DNA of 64,000 nucleotides from Gambelia wislizenii (lineage: Eukaryota; Chordata; Lepidosauria; Squamata; Crotaphytidae). The DNA lies in NCBI GenBank assembly GCA_030847615.1, contig JAUMIR010000001.1:86725501-86789500 (forward strand). The letters are read 5' to 3'. Below, piece after piece: positions 1 to 10,779 of the stretch; the first letter of the stretch is position 1; each line of letters begins with the position of its first letter. The notes beneath the pieces are model-generated. The model searched no databases and was not told the DNA's origin. It saw only the letters and a program-made list of their open reading frames with translations. A program made the translations under genes and the position numbers.

Positions 1-721
1 AGATGTATTGTAGACAAAGAGCTCAATTAATCATAAAGGAGAGAAATCAGATCTAATAAATGCCAACAAGGGCACTAGGCAAGGCTGCCCCCTATCTCCA
101 CTGTTGTTTATTTTGGTCCTCCAAGTTCTTAACAGCAATATAAGGAACAATCTTAACCTCCCAGGAGTAAAGATGTATAAAAGGACAAGTATTTAAGCTT
201 CGAGCTTTTGCTGACGACTTAGTTATCTTTTCTGAAGATCCGACAGAGAATATAGAAGAATTCATGATAACGATAATTGAATTTGGATACCATTCTGGAT
301 TCAAGATAAACAGAGAGAAATTGATATTAACAAAAAACATGAATGACCAAGAAGATAAGCTATCTATGAAATCCAGATGCAAAATAGAAAAGATAAGATA
401 CCTAGGACTCTGGGTAACCAAAAGAAACTCAGATTTATATGTAAATAACTATAAAAGGATATGGAATGAAGTTAAAGTTAAAGACATAAAGAAATGGGAG
501 AAATTGGATTTATTGATTTTAGGTAAAATATCGACCTGTAAAATGACAGTACTCCCCAAAATGTTATATTTATTTCAGAATTTGCCAATCAGAATAAGCA
601 ACACATCATTTATGGAATGGGAGAAATATTTCATTTGGTATAATAAGAAGCCAAGGATTAAAGGAAATACCTTATAGATGAAAAAACTAAAGGAGGATGT
701 TATCTACCCAATCTGAGATTA
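1..721 (+). mobile_element. L1-type LINE ORF2 fragment (RT and post-RT region), 5' part
   Basis: This is a decayed L1-clade non-LTR retrotransposon on the + strand. The RT palm motif reads GTRQGCPLSPLLFILVLQ near 70-125. The catalytic box AFADDLVIF follows near 205-235, in a different frame from its neighbours, so frameshifts are present. Positions 264-677 give an open stretch with the L1 post-RT block (YLGLWVT, then KMTVLPKMLYLFQNLPI and FIWYNKKPRIK). The copy continues after the MITE at 722-1042. It enters the window already inside RT, so its 5' extent is unknown. It is a pseudogene-like fragment, not a functional gene. Confidence 0.88.
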
Positions 722-1042
722 CAGTTGTCCCTCCGTATCCACGGATTTACTTATTCACGGCTTGAAAATATTCTTAAAAAATAATAATCCAAAAATCAAA
801 CCTTGATTTTGCCATCCTATATAAGGGACACCATATCCACAGGGGTCTTGGAGGTCTTTAAACAGAGGCTGGATGGCCATCTGTTAGGGATGCTTTGATC
901 GTGATTTCCTGCGTGGCAGGGGGTTGGACCGGATGGTCCTTGTGGTCTCTTCCAACTCTACAATTCTATGATTCTATTCACAGATGTTGGCATCCATGGG
1001 GGGTCCTGGGACAAAACCCCAGCAAATATGAAGGGACAACTG
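722..1042. mobile_element. Pogo/Tigger-like MITE inserted in the L1 copy
   Basis: The ends are inverted: CAGTTGTCCCTCCGTAT at the left and ATATGAAGGGACAACTG at the right, with TA at the left junction and TA one base beyond the right one. Joining the flanks restores the L1 reading (NLRLQ continues into YYYA...LVWIQDW), which shows insertion into L1. The MITE is itself interrupted by a CR1 3' end at about 842-979. TIR sequence and TA target site fit a Tc1-mariner/pogo non-autonomous family. At least five other copies with this terminus occur in the window. Confidence 0.75.
842..979 (+). mobile_element. CR1 LINE 3' end, nested in the MITE
   Basis: This is the last ~140 bp of a CR1 element. It begins in the codons for LEVFKQRLDGHL, passes a stop, and runs through the typical 3' UTR to ATTCTATGATTCTAT, the short terminal repeat characteristic of CR1. 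It is severely 5'-truncated, as is usual for CR1. It shares close sequence with the CR1 copies at 55505-56086 and 59600-60628. Confidence 0.88.
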
Positions 1043-1400
1043 GTATTATTATGCAGCTACCTAGTCTGGATCCAGGATTGGATCAGATTAGAGAACGAAA
1101 AAATCTTAACTATAGAAGGTCACAATATCAGATTTAGGTGGCGTGCCTATCTCTGTTATGAAAAAGACAAATTAAACAAAGATTTTAATAATCATTTTGT
1201 TAGAAGAGCTCTGTTAATGGTATAAGGGAAAAATAAAGATTTTATAATCTAAATTGAGTTGCGATATGGGTCTATAGTTCGCTATTTCTTTTTTGTCTTT
1301 CTTCTTTCAGTGTAAGAGATACATTAGCAATGGTCCATGATTCCAGGATTCCATTCTCTTCTATCTCCTTAAAAGTTTTGTATAGCAGAAAATAATTATT
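1043..1400 (+). mobile_element. L1-type LINE ORF2 fragment, 3' part
   Basis: This continues the L1 copy of 1-721 beyond the MITE. The translation contains WIRLENEKILTIEG and the YEKDKLNKDFNNHFVRRAL block found near the C terminus of L1 ORF2. The reading ends in stops around 1225. From about 1260 to 1400 the sequence is unassigned and may be 3' UTR or other repeat. Confidence 0.72.
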
Positions 1401-1419
1401 TCACCCTCTAAACATTTGT

Positions 1420-1560
1420 AGTAATAATAATAATAATATTTATTTATACCCCGCCCCTCTGTTAAAACAATCGGGGCGGCTTACAAAAATTAAAATACAA
1501 TACAGATAAAAATCCCAAAACACCACCCACCCCCACAAAAAGATATTAAACAAATATAAA
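1420..1560 (-). repeat. (AAT)n plus LINE 3'-tail-like repeat, reversed
   Basis: A short ATA/AAT run is followed by a sequence of the type TTTATTTATACCCCGCCC ... CGGGGCGGCTTACAA. That type is a common 3'-terminal motif of old sauropsid LINEs in the CR1/L2 superfamily, here in reverse orientation. Similar motifs occur at 11190-11250 (+), 39130-39225 (-) and 51575-51700 (-). The exact family cannot be named from the sequence alone. Confidence 0.45.
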
Positions 1561-1579
1561 TTTAAAAAGCAACTAATCT

Positions 1580-2960
1580 AAAATCTGAGAATCCGTCTGG
1601 TCCTGGCACTTTATTTTGCTTTAATCACCTGATTGTTGTAGATATCTCTGCAACTGAAATAGGATCGTTGAGCTTCTTTCTCTGTCCTGATGTTATTTTT
1701 TGGTAAATTTAGTTTGTCCATATAGATTCCCATATTTTCCTTGTTTTTATTTGTCATTTTGTCTTCAAACAGATTTTTGTAATATTTGTAAAACAATTTT
1801 TTATCTCTTTTTGATTTGTAATTCTTTTCTCTTTGTTGATTTCCACAATTAGCTTCTTCTCTAGATTTTTTCAATTTATAGGAAAACCATTTCCCTGACT
1901 TATTTGTGTGTTCAAAATGTATCTGTTTTGATCTCTTCATTTGTCTTTCTGTTGTTGTTAGGTTCTCCATATTTATCTGTTTTTGTATTAGTTTTATCTT
2001 TTTAATTTTATCTTCTCTGTCTAGGTTCTCCCTTAAATTTTCTTTTTCTTTCTTTTCTAATTGTTTATGTAAATATCGAGTACGTTCTGACTTAGCTTTT
2101 TAACCTCAGCCCCTCTTTTAATTAGTATTTCCTGAACTACTGCCTTATTGGCATCCCATTTTTTTTTTATTTGGCAATCTGCCATAGTGTTTCCTTTAAA
2201 ATAAAATTTAATCTCATTCTTTAACACTTTCAAAAACTTTTCGTCTCTTAATAGACCCTCATTTAGTCTCCAATAATAAGGTTTTTTGATGCTTTCTAAA
2301 GATATCTGAATTGGATTATGATCTGAAGTTATTTTTGCTAATATTTCCATCTCTAGGATACTCAGTAAAAGATCTTTTGAGACTAAAATTAAATCTATCC
2401 TTGACATAGTTTTATATCTGTCGGAGAAGAAAGTGAAACCCTTTTGAATTCCATGTTTGATGGTCCATACATCTTCCACATTTATTTCATCTTTCAGATC
2501 AAAGAAACTTCCTGGCAGTGTGGAGTTCTTCCTAGTTGTTCTGTCTGTGGCAGGGTTTATCACACTGTTAAAATCGCCAAGGACTATTGGATTCTCTAGA
2601 ATATCTCTTGATTAGTGTTTGACGCATAAATACCTACTATTACAAATTTCTTGTTTAGAAAGGATACCTCTACTCTGATGAATTGTCCCCCTGCATCTTT
2701 AAATATTTCTGTTGTTGTATAACTTTTATTTATATATAGGGCTAGTCCTCTTCTTCTTACTTATAGCTGCGTGGAAAACATTTCCTAGTTTTGGATTCCT
2801 TAAAAATCTAATATTTTCGTCTTAAATTCTTGTTTCTTGGATACAAATGACATCAGATTTCACTTTCTCCAGATAGTGGAAGACCTGCCGCTGTTTATAT
2901 TTAGAGTTGAGACCGTTGACATTCCATGAAGTTATTTTAATGGTCTTCTTCTAAGTTTTC
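1580..2960 (-). mobile_element. L1-type LINE ORF2 fragment (endonuclease and linker), copy C
   Basis: Read on the minus strand, ORF2 opens near 2945-2830 with ITSWNVNGLNSKYKQRQV and SDVICIQET, the start of the L1 apurinic-like endonuclease. It continues through 2563-2057 with the SRIDLILVS and SDHNPIQISL motifs (catalytic SDH), then a lysine-rich linker at 1970-1611. It stops at a PGPDGF motif near 1590, just before the RT fingers. Several stops and frameshifts interrupt it. Immediately upstream, on the 3000 side, it abuts the C-terminal end of L1 copy B. Confidence 0.85.
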
Positions 2961-2989
2961 ATCCTCTTCTGATTCTTCTTCTTCTGAAC

Positions 2990-5000
2990 TTCTATCTTGT
3001 TCTCCTTTTCCTGTGGGTTACCAGAGGTATGTGTGTAAACCATACCTTACATCTACCCCTTCTAAATGTTATTATTCTTTCATTCTTAAGCATAAACCAG
3101 TCATATAACCAGACCATGATGCAAGAGTGGTAATATAACCTCAAGTTTGGTAACCCTAGGCCTCCCCTGCCTTTTTCTTCCTGCATTACTTTCCATCTTA
3201 CTGTTGGTTTTTTATTCTGCCAGATAAAGTTGGACAAGTCTTTATCCTGTCTTTTAAATAACTTGCTATTATGTAATATAGGTAAATTTTGAAACAGAAA
3301 GCGCATTTTTGGCAGGACTGTCATTTTTATTGCCGATATTCTCTTTTTATTTCATTCCAATTCTTCATGGAATTGTTATCCACTAAATCCAAATTGTTTT
3401 TTGTTATCATTATCCACAAATATCTGATCTTTTCTATTTTAAAATTGGTTAGTTTTTGTAATTTCTCTTCCTCTTTCTTATGCAAGTTCTTCGTTAATAT
3501 AACCGTTTTTTCTTTATTAATTTTGATTCCTGATACCTTGCCAAGCTCTTCTATTGTTTCTTGTAAATTTTTGATTGACTCTAAAGGATCCTCTAAAGAT
3601 ATGGCCAAGTCATCAGCAAATGCACTTATCTTAAAGATTTGTTTTTTGTTTTTGTTTTTTATCTTCACTCCCTGTATCTTCTCATCCCCTCTTATATTTC
3701 TGCATAATATCTCCAGGACCATTATGAAGATCAGTGGTGAAAGGGGGCACCCTTGTCTTACTCCCTTTTCCATTTTTATATCTGATCTTTTCTGTCCATT
3801 TATTATTATTTGGGCTGTTTGGTGCTTGTAAATTGCTTTAATTCCATTTATGAAGTTCTTTCCCAGATCCATTTTGTTCATTACTTCGAACACGTAATAC
3901 CACTTTATGCTGTCAAACGCTTTCTCTGCGTCAAAGAATATCAAGGCTAGCTTTTTCTCTGGATGTTTATCAAAATGGTCTATTAGATTTATTAGCTTTC
4001 TAATATTATTTCTCAAATGTCTCTTGGGCAAAAATCCTGTTTGATCATTGTTGATCCAATCATTTAATATGATTTCAACCTCTCATCCAGAATTGATGTA
4101 AAGATCTTCTAATCTGTGTTCAACAGTGAGATGGGTCTATAATTTTTTCATTTCTTTGGGATCCTTGTTTTCTTTTCATATTAATGCAATATTTGCATTG
4201 TTCCAAGATATTGGTGTAATTCCTTTTGATATTATGTTGTTAAATGTCTTCCATAATGGCTCTTTTAATTCTCCTTCAAAAATTTTATAATAACTGGCTG
4301 GAAAACCATCAGGTCCTGGGGTTTTCCCACTCTTCAATGCTCTACTTGCTCTCTCCACTTCCATTATTGTTATTTTTTTATTCAGTTCTTCTTTTTGGCT
4401 TTCATTTATTTGGGTATACATTGTTCATTCAAATATTTTCCTATCCTTCCTTTCTCAGCTCCGCTTTACGGTGTTTCCTTAAATAAATCTTTATAAAACT
4501 CCTGGAATTCCCTTCTTATCTTCCCTTGATTAGTTAGTATTTTTCCTTTTGCCTTTATGTTAAAAAATTGTTGCTTCTCTTGTTCTTTCCACAGTCTGTA
4601 CGCAAGCCATTTGCCTATTTTATTACCATTTTCATAATGCCTTTGCTTCACATATCTTATCTTTTTTTCATTTTCTTGCGCTGTTTCTATTCTCATTTGA
4701 TCTTTCAAAATTTTTAATTCTTTTATCACTTCCATATTTGCCGGATCTCTTTTAAATTCTTGTTCTTTTTGTTGTAATGCTTCTTGAAGATTTTGCATTT
4801 CCCCCCCATATTCCTTTGTTTCTTTCACAGTTTATTTGCATGAACAATCCCCTTACTACCGCCTTGCTCGCATCTCAGATATTATGCATTGCCACTTCTC
4901 CTTCTTTATTTTCTTTAAGGTAATTTTTAAAGCTTCTCTTATTCTACTTTGCACCTTTTCTTCTTGTAACATTACCTTCTTAAGTCTCTAGCTATAATTC
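2990..5000 (-). mobile_element. L1-type LINE ORF2 fragment (linker, RT, C-terminal region), copy B
   Basis: Minus-strand order is: linker (4828-4466), TPGPDGFPASYYKIFEG (4421-4176), RT core (4031-3327), then the post-RT segment MTVLPKMRFLFQNLPIL (3324-2992). The RT core carries LIFFDAEKAFDSI, VRQGCPLSPLIFIM and the active site SAFADDLAISL. Short breaks between these blocks indicate frameshifts. The endonuclease of the same copy probably continues at 5810-5556, separated by an unrelated ~550-bp stretch. The long intact RT block suggests moderate age. Confidence 0.88.
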
Positions 5001-5545
5001 CTTTTATAGGGTATGCAGCCCCTCTGAGCATTCTGTTCAGAGGAAACAAATATCAGAAACAACAGAAGCACGAGGAAATAGGCTCCCCTTTGCATACCTA
5101 GGTGTGTAGATTCATGGAGCCATCGAGATAGATGAAAAAATATCCTTTTCTAGTTTTATTTAAAGTTTTAAATTATTACAGAAATAAAATACATTCTGGC
5201 TACTTCAGCCAGGCTACAAAGCTAAGAAAAATCGTCTTCACTGTCTATGTCCTTCTCTCACAGACTGCAATGCAAAAGCAACAGTTTCGTTTTCCACACA
5301 GAGAACTGATTAGCGCTAAACCATAACATTGGCTGCATTCACAGGCCAAACTGTGAGAAAAGAGAGATAAGACAGAAGCCTGGAAAACTTCTCAGGCTTA
5401 ATGAATGTTTACATTCTGTCTGACCTCCCAACAAAGTCACAGCCAGGCCTGCTGAAAAACAGGCCGAGTCAGACCAGAATTTGCCTAGCATGAATATTTA
5501 TCTTCAAGGCCTATGGATACAATAGCACTGCAATATCCGTTTTCC
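5001..5545. other. Unclassified ~545-bp segment interrupting L1 copy B
   Basis: This lies between the L1 linker (ending about 5000) and the L1 endonuclease fragment (5556-5810), both minus strand. It has no recognisable coding motif, no clear terminal inverted repeat, and no target duplication that I could find. Its position implies an insertion, possibly a solo LTR or other short element. Confidence 0.4.
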
Positions 5546-5555
5546 TTGACAGTTT

Positions 5556-5830
5556 TTAATTGTCAATTTTATCAAACTGATCAGAAATTGTTCTTGGCAA
5601 AATTTCCATAGATCTTACATTACTCACAATATTCTTAGACTGCAGGAACATGTCTATGCACGAGAAGGACTTGTGGCTTTCTGAGAAATATGTATATTCT
5701 CTTGTATTGCCGTATAGATGTCTCCATGCCTTGGTTAAAGATAAATTGTCCATAAGATTTAAAAATAATTTGGATAATTTTCCTTGTTTATCTTTTATTT
5801 TTTTCCCCAAGGTTCTATCTTTAAGAGGAT
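5556..5830 (-). mobile_element. L1-type LINE endonuclease fragment
   Basis: The minus-strand translation includes LSLTKAWRHLYGNTREYTYF, then SCIDMFLQSKNI and ILPRTISDQF. These correspond to the L1 endonuclease region that in copy C reads VEDVWTIKHG...FTFF and SRIDLILVS. The catalytic SDH is degenerate (SDQ). It is best explained as the upstream part of copy B, displaced by the segment at 5001-5545. Confidence 0.7.
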
Positions 5831-7010
5831 CTAATACCCCTTTCCAAATCGGACGCCTATTGTCCCTCTACATTTCTGTACCACTCCCAGATCTGCTCTG
5901 GAGGATCTCCTAACTCCCTGAAGCACATTTGGGGTGTCACTGTGGTTGAACAGATGGATGTCAGTGGATACAACTCATGATTTTTTATATCTTCCATGTT
6001 TCTGAATAGCAATTTTTATTGTGTTATCTTGTTGACTTATATTATTTTGATTGCAGATTGCAATTTCTACTACATTGTTTTACTAATAGTTACAGTCAAT
6101 AGCATGGATTGTATGCTTGTGATGCCTAGCATAACTAAATTATTGTCCAGGATAGCCGCCCTACACATGCACACACATTCTTTTGTAGCTCTCAGTGATC
6201 CCAGCATTCCTTGTTGTCTCCCAGAAGCTTGCTTTTATTTACAAAAATGACATAATTTACCATTGAAATTAGGCAGTAGAGGGTTAAATGCACAATAGTA
6301 ATGAGGGGAAAGCACTGTAGAGAGTGGCATTGTTGCTCACATTTCCTAGGGAATATCATTTTTTCAAATCAATATCACATTAATTGAAGTCATATTAATT
6401 AAGCAATAAATTAACTATTAATTTTAAATAGGAGTGATTTCATTTCTTTAATGTTAAGAAATATAGTAATTCTGAGTGGATGCTGGGATGATTTTATTTT
6501 TAATACTGAGAAATGAATTTTATACTGTAATTGCTTAATATTTAATTAAAAATAAGCTGACTTAGTTTGTGGTGTTCCATCTTTCTCAGATGCATGTCTT
6601 AATATAGTGAGTGGGTTTGAGTGTGTGAGAGAGGATGAAAGTAATACTGTAAGGGGACTAGTCTCTACGAAGAGTGTAAACTCCTATCAATGTCACCAAG
6701 GCAGACTGCTCAAACTGGAGACATCAGACCAAGATGCATCTGTCCTATTCAGGAAGTAACAGCCACATCAGCAGAAGAGAACTTGATAGTTTCAGTAGTG
6801 AGCACAGTGGGAAACCTCCAGTGGGGAAGCTACTGCAAGAGTGGGAAGTGACACTGACAAAGGATCGTTTAAGACAATATTAGTAGGACTTCAGCTAATT
6901 CTTGTTAGTACTGTGGAGGAAGCTAAGGTGAACCACTCCTGAACATCTTTTACCTTGAAAATAAGATAAAGCAAGAAATGATGCTGGATGATGAGACCCA
7001 CTGGTTGGAA
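5831..7010. other. AT-rich intronic sequence, nothing recognised
   Basis: There are no exons, long open frames or clear element ends. The upstream SIPA1L2 exon encoding the rest of the PDZ domain was looked for here and in the rest of 1-9357 and was not found, so it should lie upstream of the window. Confidence 0.5.
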
Positions 7011-7013
7011 GGA

Positions 7014-7270
7014 ACTTACGTATCTGTGTCTGAAAAAAATATTTTCTGTCTTGGCATTTTCTAGGTCCTCCAGTGCGATTATGTGTTCAACTTCCGGCAG
7101 AAGCTGACCATAGAATGACTCTTGAGGACCTTCAAATGCCTAGAGAGGTGTTCTCTCCAGGGATTTGGAGGTCCTCCAGTGCGATTCTGTGGTATGCTTC
7201 TGCTAGAAATATGGGGTTCACTACTATCTGCAAGTTTTGCTATCCGTGGTAAGTCTGGGATAATACTTTG
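7014..7270. mobile_element. Pogo/Tigger-like MITE remnant with internal partial duplication
   Basis: The phrase TCCTCCAGTGCGATT occurs twice (about 7065 and 7173). It is also part of the interior of the MITE copies at 8743-8962 and, diverged, at 35169-35368 and 59052-59304. The end near 7240 (CTATCCGTGGTAAGTCTGGG) matches the same family. Terminal repeats are eroded. Confidence 0.5.
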
Positions 7271-7869
7271 TATGAGCAAGCTAAAGTGGATGGTACTAGA
7301 ACTGCTTCACAGAGTTGTTTTGCTTCTCTGCAATATTGATCCTGTTTTAGGAATTGCAGGTGGAGGGAATCTGAAATCCATTTCAAATGGGTGAAACTAT
7401 GTATCTGTGTGAGAGTGAGATTGAGAATCCACAGTTCTGAAGTTTCAAAGGGGTTCTTCTCAAGGAAAACCTCTTTTAGAATTTTAGGTGTAAGTACTTG
7501 GATCTGGTTCTTGCAGATGATGGGAGGAGAGGGGCTTTAATTTCCTTCTCATTCCAGTAATGTTAAGAACGATCAGTGGGGTGAGGAGGAGGTTTCAAAC
7601 CTGCTTCTTAAATCAGCTTTGTTCTTGGAGATTATGGGGTGAAAGAAGAGCTTTAGCTTCCTGCAAGTCCCAGCAAGTCAGTGAGGTGGGAAGCTGCCTG
7701 CTAACCCAGCTTTGCTGCTAGAGATCCTTAAACCTCTTCTCCAGCCTCTGGTTTGCCTTTGTTGTGACTGTGAAGGGCAAGACTTACATTCCAGAGAGCT
7801 AGCTTTCCCCTGCTGAGTTAATTACTTTGTACTTTGAACTCAGAGTTTGAATCTATTCGGGTTATTGGG

Positions 7870-8570
7870 TGTTCAGAGCAAAAGTGTGACATTTTAAAAG
7901 AGGCTGAAGATATGATATGGAATGTGGAATTAGACTCAGAAGAGAGAGGTGTGAAAACTGGAGGAAGAAACATATATTAAGATATGCTGGTGACACTGTA
8001 ATACTAGCAGAAAATAGCAAACACTTGGAATGAAAACTCATGAAAATTAAGAAAGAAGTTGAAAAAGCAGAGTTCCTGCTGAATATTAAAGAAACAAAAA
8101 TAATAACCACAGAGGGTTTACATCCAACCTGCAGCCCTCCACCTCCCAGAAGCCTGAGCCAACTGATCCAATGGTCAGGAATTCTGGGAGCTGTAGTCCA
8201 AAACACCTGGAGGGCCACAAATTGGACACCACTGGTTTACATGATATTAAAGTGGGTGATTAAGACATTGACATTAATGAGTTTCTATACAATGGCTCAA
8301 TCTTTGACCAAAATGGAGACCCGTCAGTTAATCAGATGACTATGACCTGGAAGGGCAGCTAGGAAGGGACTAAATAAGATCTTCAAATGTAAAGATGCAT
8401 AATTAATATTAAAAGTCAAGATCAACAATGCCATAGTATTTCTGATTACTATGTATGGATGTGAAAAACTGCAGTGAAGAAAGCTGACAGTAAGAAAAAT
8501 GAACTCATTTGAAATGTAATGCTGGGGAAAGGTTCTAAGGATACAGTGGACCCCCAGAATGAGAAAAATT
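7870..8570 (+). mobile_element. RTE/BovB-like LINE remnant (RT region)
   Basis: Near 7975-8095 the conceptual translation reads RYAGDTVILAENSKH, then KIKKEVEKAEFLLNIKETKI. This corresponds to the RTE/BovB RT active-site block, in which RYADDT is normal. Here the first catalytic aspartate is replaced by glycine. Further downstream MYGCE survives near 8455. The copy is full of stops and carries a hAT-type MITE at 8124-8234. Confidence 0.65.
8124..8234. mobile_element. hAT-type palindromic MITE
   Basis: It is flanked by a perfect 8-bp target duplication GTTTACAT (8116-8123 and 8235-8242), the size produced by hAT transposases. The interior is partly palindromic: GCCCTCCACCTCCCAGAAGC faces GGGAGCTGTAGTCC...GGAGGGCC. 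It lies inside the RTE remnant. The same family recurs at 18287-18390. Confidence 0.78.
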
Positions 8571-8742
8571 ATTTTTTAAAAGTGTGGTGCTCAGACACTG
8601 GGCTCGCCTGAAAAGTGGCCCTTTGCTCTATGGTTTAGAGAGATCAAACAGAAAAATAAAGTAATATATGGCAGAGTATACATTGCTTGTTTTACTTAGT
8701 ATGAGCATATTGTATGTGTGTATGCATATGTGTATCTATATG

Positions 8743-8962
8743 TACAATACAACCCCTGTATCCATGGGACCAGTAACAGTGGATTCCCTTCACCAGTTCT
8801 GAAAAAATATGATTGTTGTAGGCATATTCTAGGTCCTCCAGTGCAAGTCTATGGTATGATTGGGCCAGAAGTAATTTTAATAGAGTTTGCTATTATCCAT
8901 GGTTTCCAGTATCCACAGTAAGTTGGGGAACGTATCCCGCATGGATATGGGGGTCGTACTAT
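8743..8962. mobile_element. Pogo/Tigger-like MITE
   Basis: The ends read ACAATACAACCCCTGTATCC and GGATATGGGGGTCGTACTAT, an imperfect inverted pair. The interior has the family phrases TCCTCCAGTGCAAG and ATTATCCATGGTTTCCAGTATCC. It lies about 400 bp upstream of the first SIPA1L2 exon in the window. Confidence 0.68.
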
Positions 8963-9357
8963 GCGTGCACGCATTAATTGGCATACTTTTGGGCTACTCA
9001 GCCTTCCAAGCTTTGAAATGTGAATATTAAATTATTAAATTTTTCTTTTGTACTACATACTTGGACTTGGATGAATTGTTTATAACACATTTCTTTCTGT
9101 CCTGTGGAAGGCATAATTTCATATGGTGGTAAAGGTGTTGTCTACTTAGATGTTTCAGTATACAACAGGCAATATTCTATGGATGTGTGTTTGTGGCCTA
9201 TTGCAATATTCTAATACTTGTATATGTGTGCATGCATGCATTTATGCACATGTGCATAGCACAGAATACATGAAAATAGAATAAAATTATTATGGTGGGA
9301 AAATAGTATATTTGCCATTCTCAAAAATAGATTGTTGTGGTTATGTGTGTCATGCAG

Positions 9358-9615
9358 GGGTTGCTCAGAACTGTGTCGAATTCCCATGGTGGAGTACAAA
9401 CTCGACAGCGAAGGCACCCCATGTGAGTATAAAACTCCTTTCAGGAGGAATACTACTTGGCATCGGGTGCCAACTCCTGCTGGGCAGCCTCTCTCTCGTG
9501 CCTCTCCAATCCTAGGAACATCTGATAGATTGCAGTGCCAGCAGCTTCTCCAGCAGGCACAAACAGCTATCCCTCGCAGTACCTCATTTGACAGAAAGCT
9601 GCCAGATGGTGCAAG
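9358..9615 (+). CDS. SIPA1L2: SIPA1L2 exon 1 of window (post-PDZ linker)
   Basis: SIPA1L2 is a Rap GTPase-activating scaffold of postsynaptic and trafficking compartments. This 258-nt exon has an acceptor ATGCAG|G and donor AG|GTAATA. It starts with the last base of a codon and ends with two bases of the next. It encodes GCSELCRIPMVEYKLDSEG and continues through CEYKTPFRRNTTWHRVPTP to IPRSTSFDRKLPDGA. The IPM-EYK...PFRRN block lies just after the PDZ domain in SIPA1L proteins, and the HRVPTP/RKLPDG wording fits SIPA1L2 as I remember it. The preceding exon is outside the window. Confidence 0.93.
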
Positions 9616-9976
9616 GTAATACACTTTTGATTAATTATATTTTCTAAATGCTTTACTACTAAACTTTTTTGGTCCTTGCAAAGAAGTGATTTTAAAAGCT
9701 TTTGAAAAGAAAAAGGCATAGAAAACTATTCAAATATATACAAGGTTTTAGCAGATTTGAGCTATAGATTATGTACCAAGTGAATGAAGTGTTTGCCTGC
9801 AATAATCTTTCTTGAAACAAACAACAGTCAGTGCTTGTGAGGATGATACCAGAAAGGTACATTATCATACCATTAAAACTCATATCCTGCCCTCTAGTTT
9901 TTAATGGAATATAAAAATTACCCAGGCTACTTTTGTTATTGTATAAGGGCTGACCAGTAAATACCATAGGAGTTTA

Positions 9977-10655
9977 GGCCTTGTCTACACTATAAAACCC
10001 CCCTCTAAAACCCCACATTTCCCCCCTGAATATGCAGTGATAAGGCCACACCTTTCCCCCAAATTTGGGACGATAAAGCCATGCAACACATGATCCTATC
10101 TGCCCATGATTCAGGGCATTTTACTGTGATGTGGGGTTAGTTTGTTTTGCTTCAAGGTTTTTTCCAGAGTTTTGCCTGCTTCTGTCACCACTGCCGCAAA
10201 CCAGGTCAGATCCTGGCAAGTACAACATTTTAAGCTGTGTGTTTTAGTTCCAGGGGGAAAGTTCCTGGCAAATTCCCTGCTGAAAGAAGAGGTTTTTCCT
10301 CTCCTCTTTTCTCGGCAGTGTTCTGCCTCCTCCCCACCTGCTCATCTGCCACTTTGATTGATGAGATAAACAGGAGGTGCTGAAGCAAGCAAAGGGAAAC
10401 CCTCTCCCTTGAGCAGGGAAGTTGTCAGGAACTTGCCTCCAGAGATTAAACACACAGCTTAAAATGTCGCGCCTGCCAGGATCTGGTTTGCAGTGGTGGG
10501 TACAGGCAGAACTCCACATGGACAGTCGAAGTAGTGAAGACAACATACCTGAAGTCCCTGCGGAGAATAAATTCTGTGGTGTGGCTATGGGGCGAGTGCA
10601 GGGTTTGGAGGAGCAGGGGTCCATTCAGACTTTTGCCCCAAGTGTAGACTAACCC
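9977..10655. mobile_element. Large fold-back (palindromic) DNA element
   Basis: The termini GGCCTTGTCTACACT and AGTGTAGACTAACCC form imperfect inverted repeats. The interior is a long imperfect palindrome: about 10150-10300 (GCAAACCAGGTCAGATCCTG, then ACATTTTAAGCTGTGTGTTT) pairs with about 10385-10510 (AAACACACAGCTTAAAATGT, then GCCAGGATCTGGTTTGC). There is no transposase. It is best read as a non-autonomous fold-back or hAT-like element. The target duplication could not be settled. Confidence 0.68.
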
Positions 10656-10779
10656 TTATTCAGAAAAGTAATGAGCAGGGGAGTAGTGTGGTTACAGGGA
10701 TCATACTACTCCCATGTTAACACAGCTCTGCTAGCTGCCAGTTTCTTTCCAAGCACAATTCAAAGTGCTGAAACCCTAT

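Noticed and set aside
1..9357. Search for the upstream SIPA1L2 exon finishing the PDZ domain
   Set aside because: No segment encoding the expected PDZ end with AG/GT borders was seen. The exon is presumed to lie upstream of the window.
9211..9624. 137-codon minus-strand frame across exon 1
   Set aside because: It is a shadow of the + strand SIPA1L2 coding exon, with no family resemblance.
10142..10652. Small open frames on both strands in the fold-back element
   Set aside because: They lie in opposite arms of a palindrome and have no recognisable protein motif.
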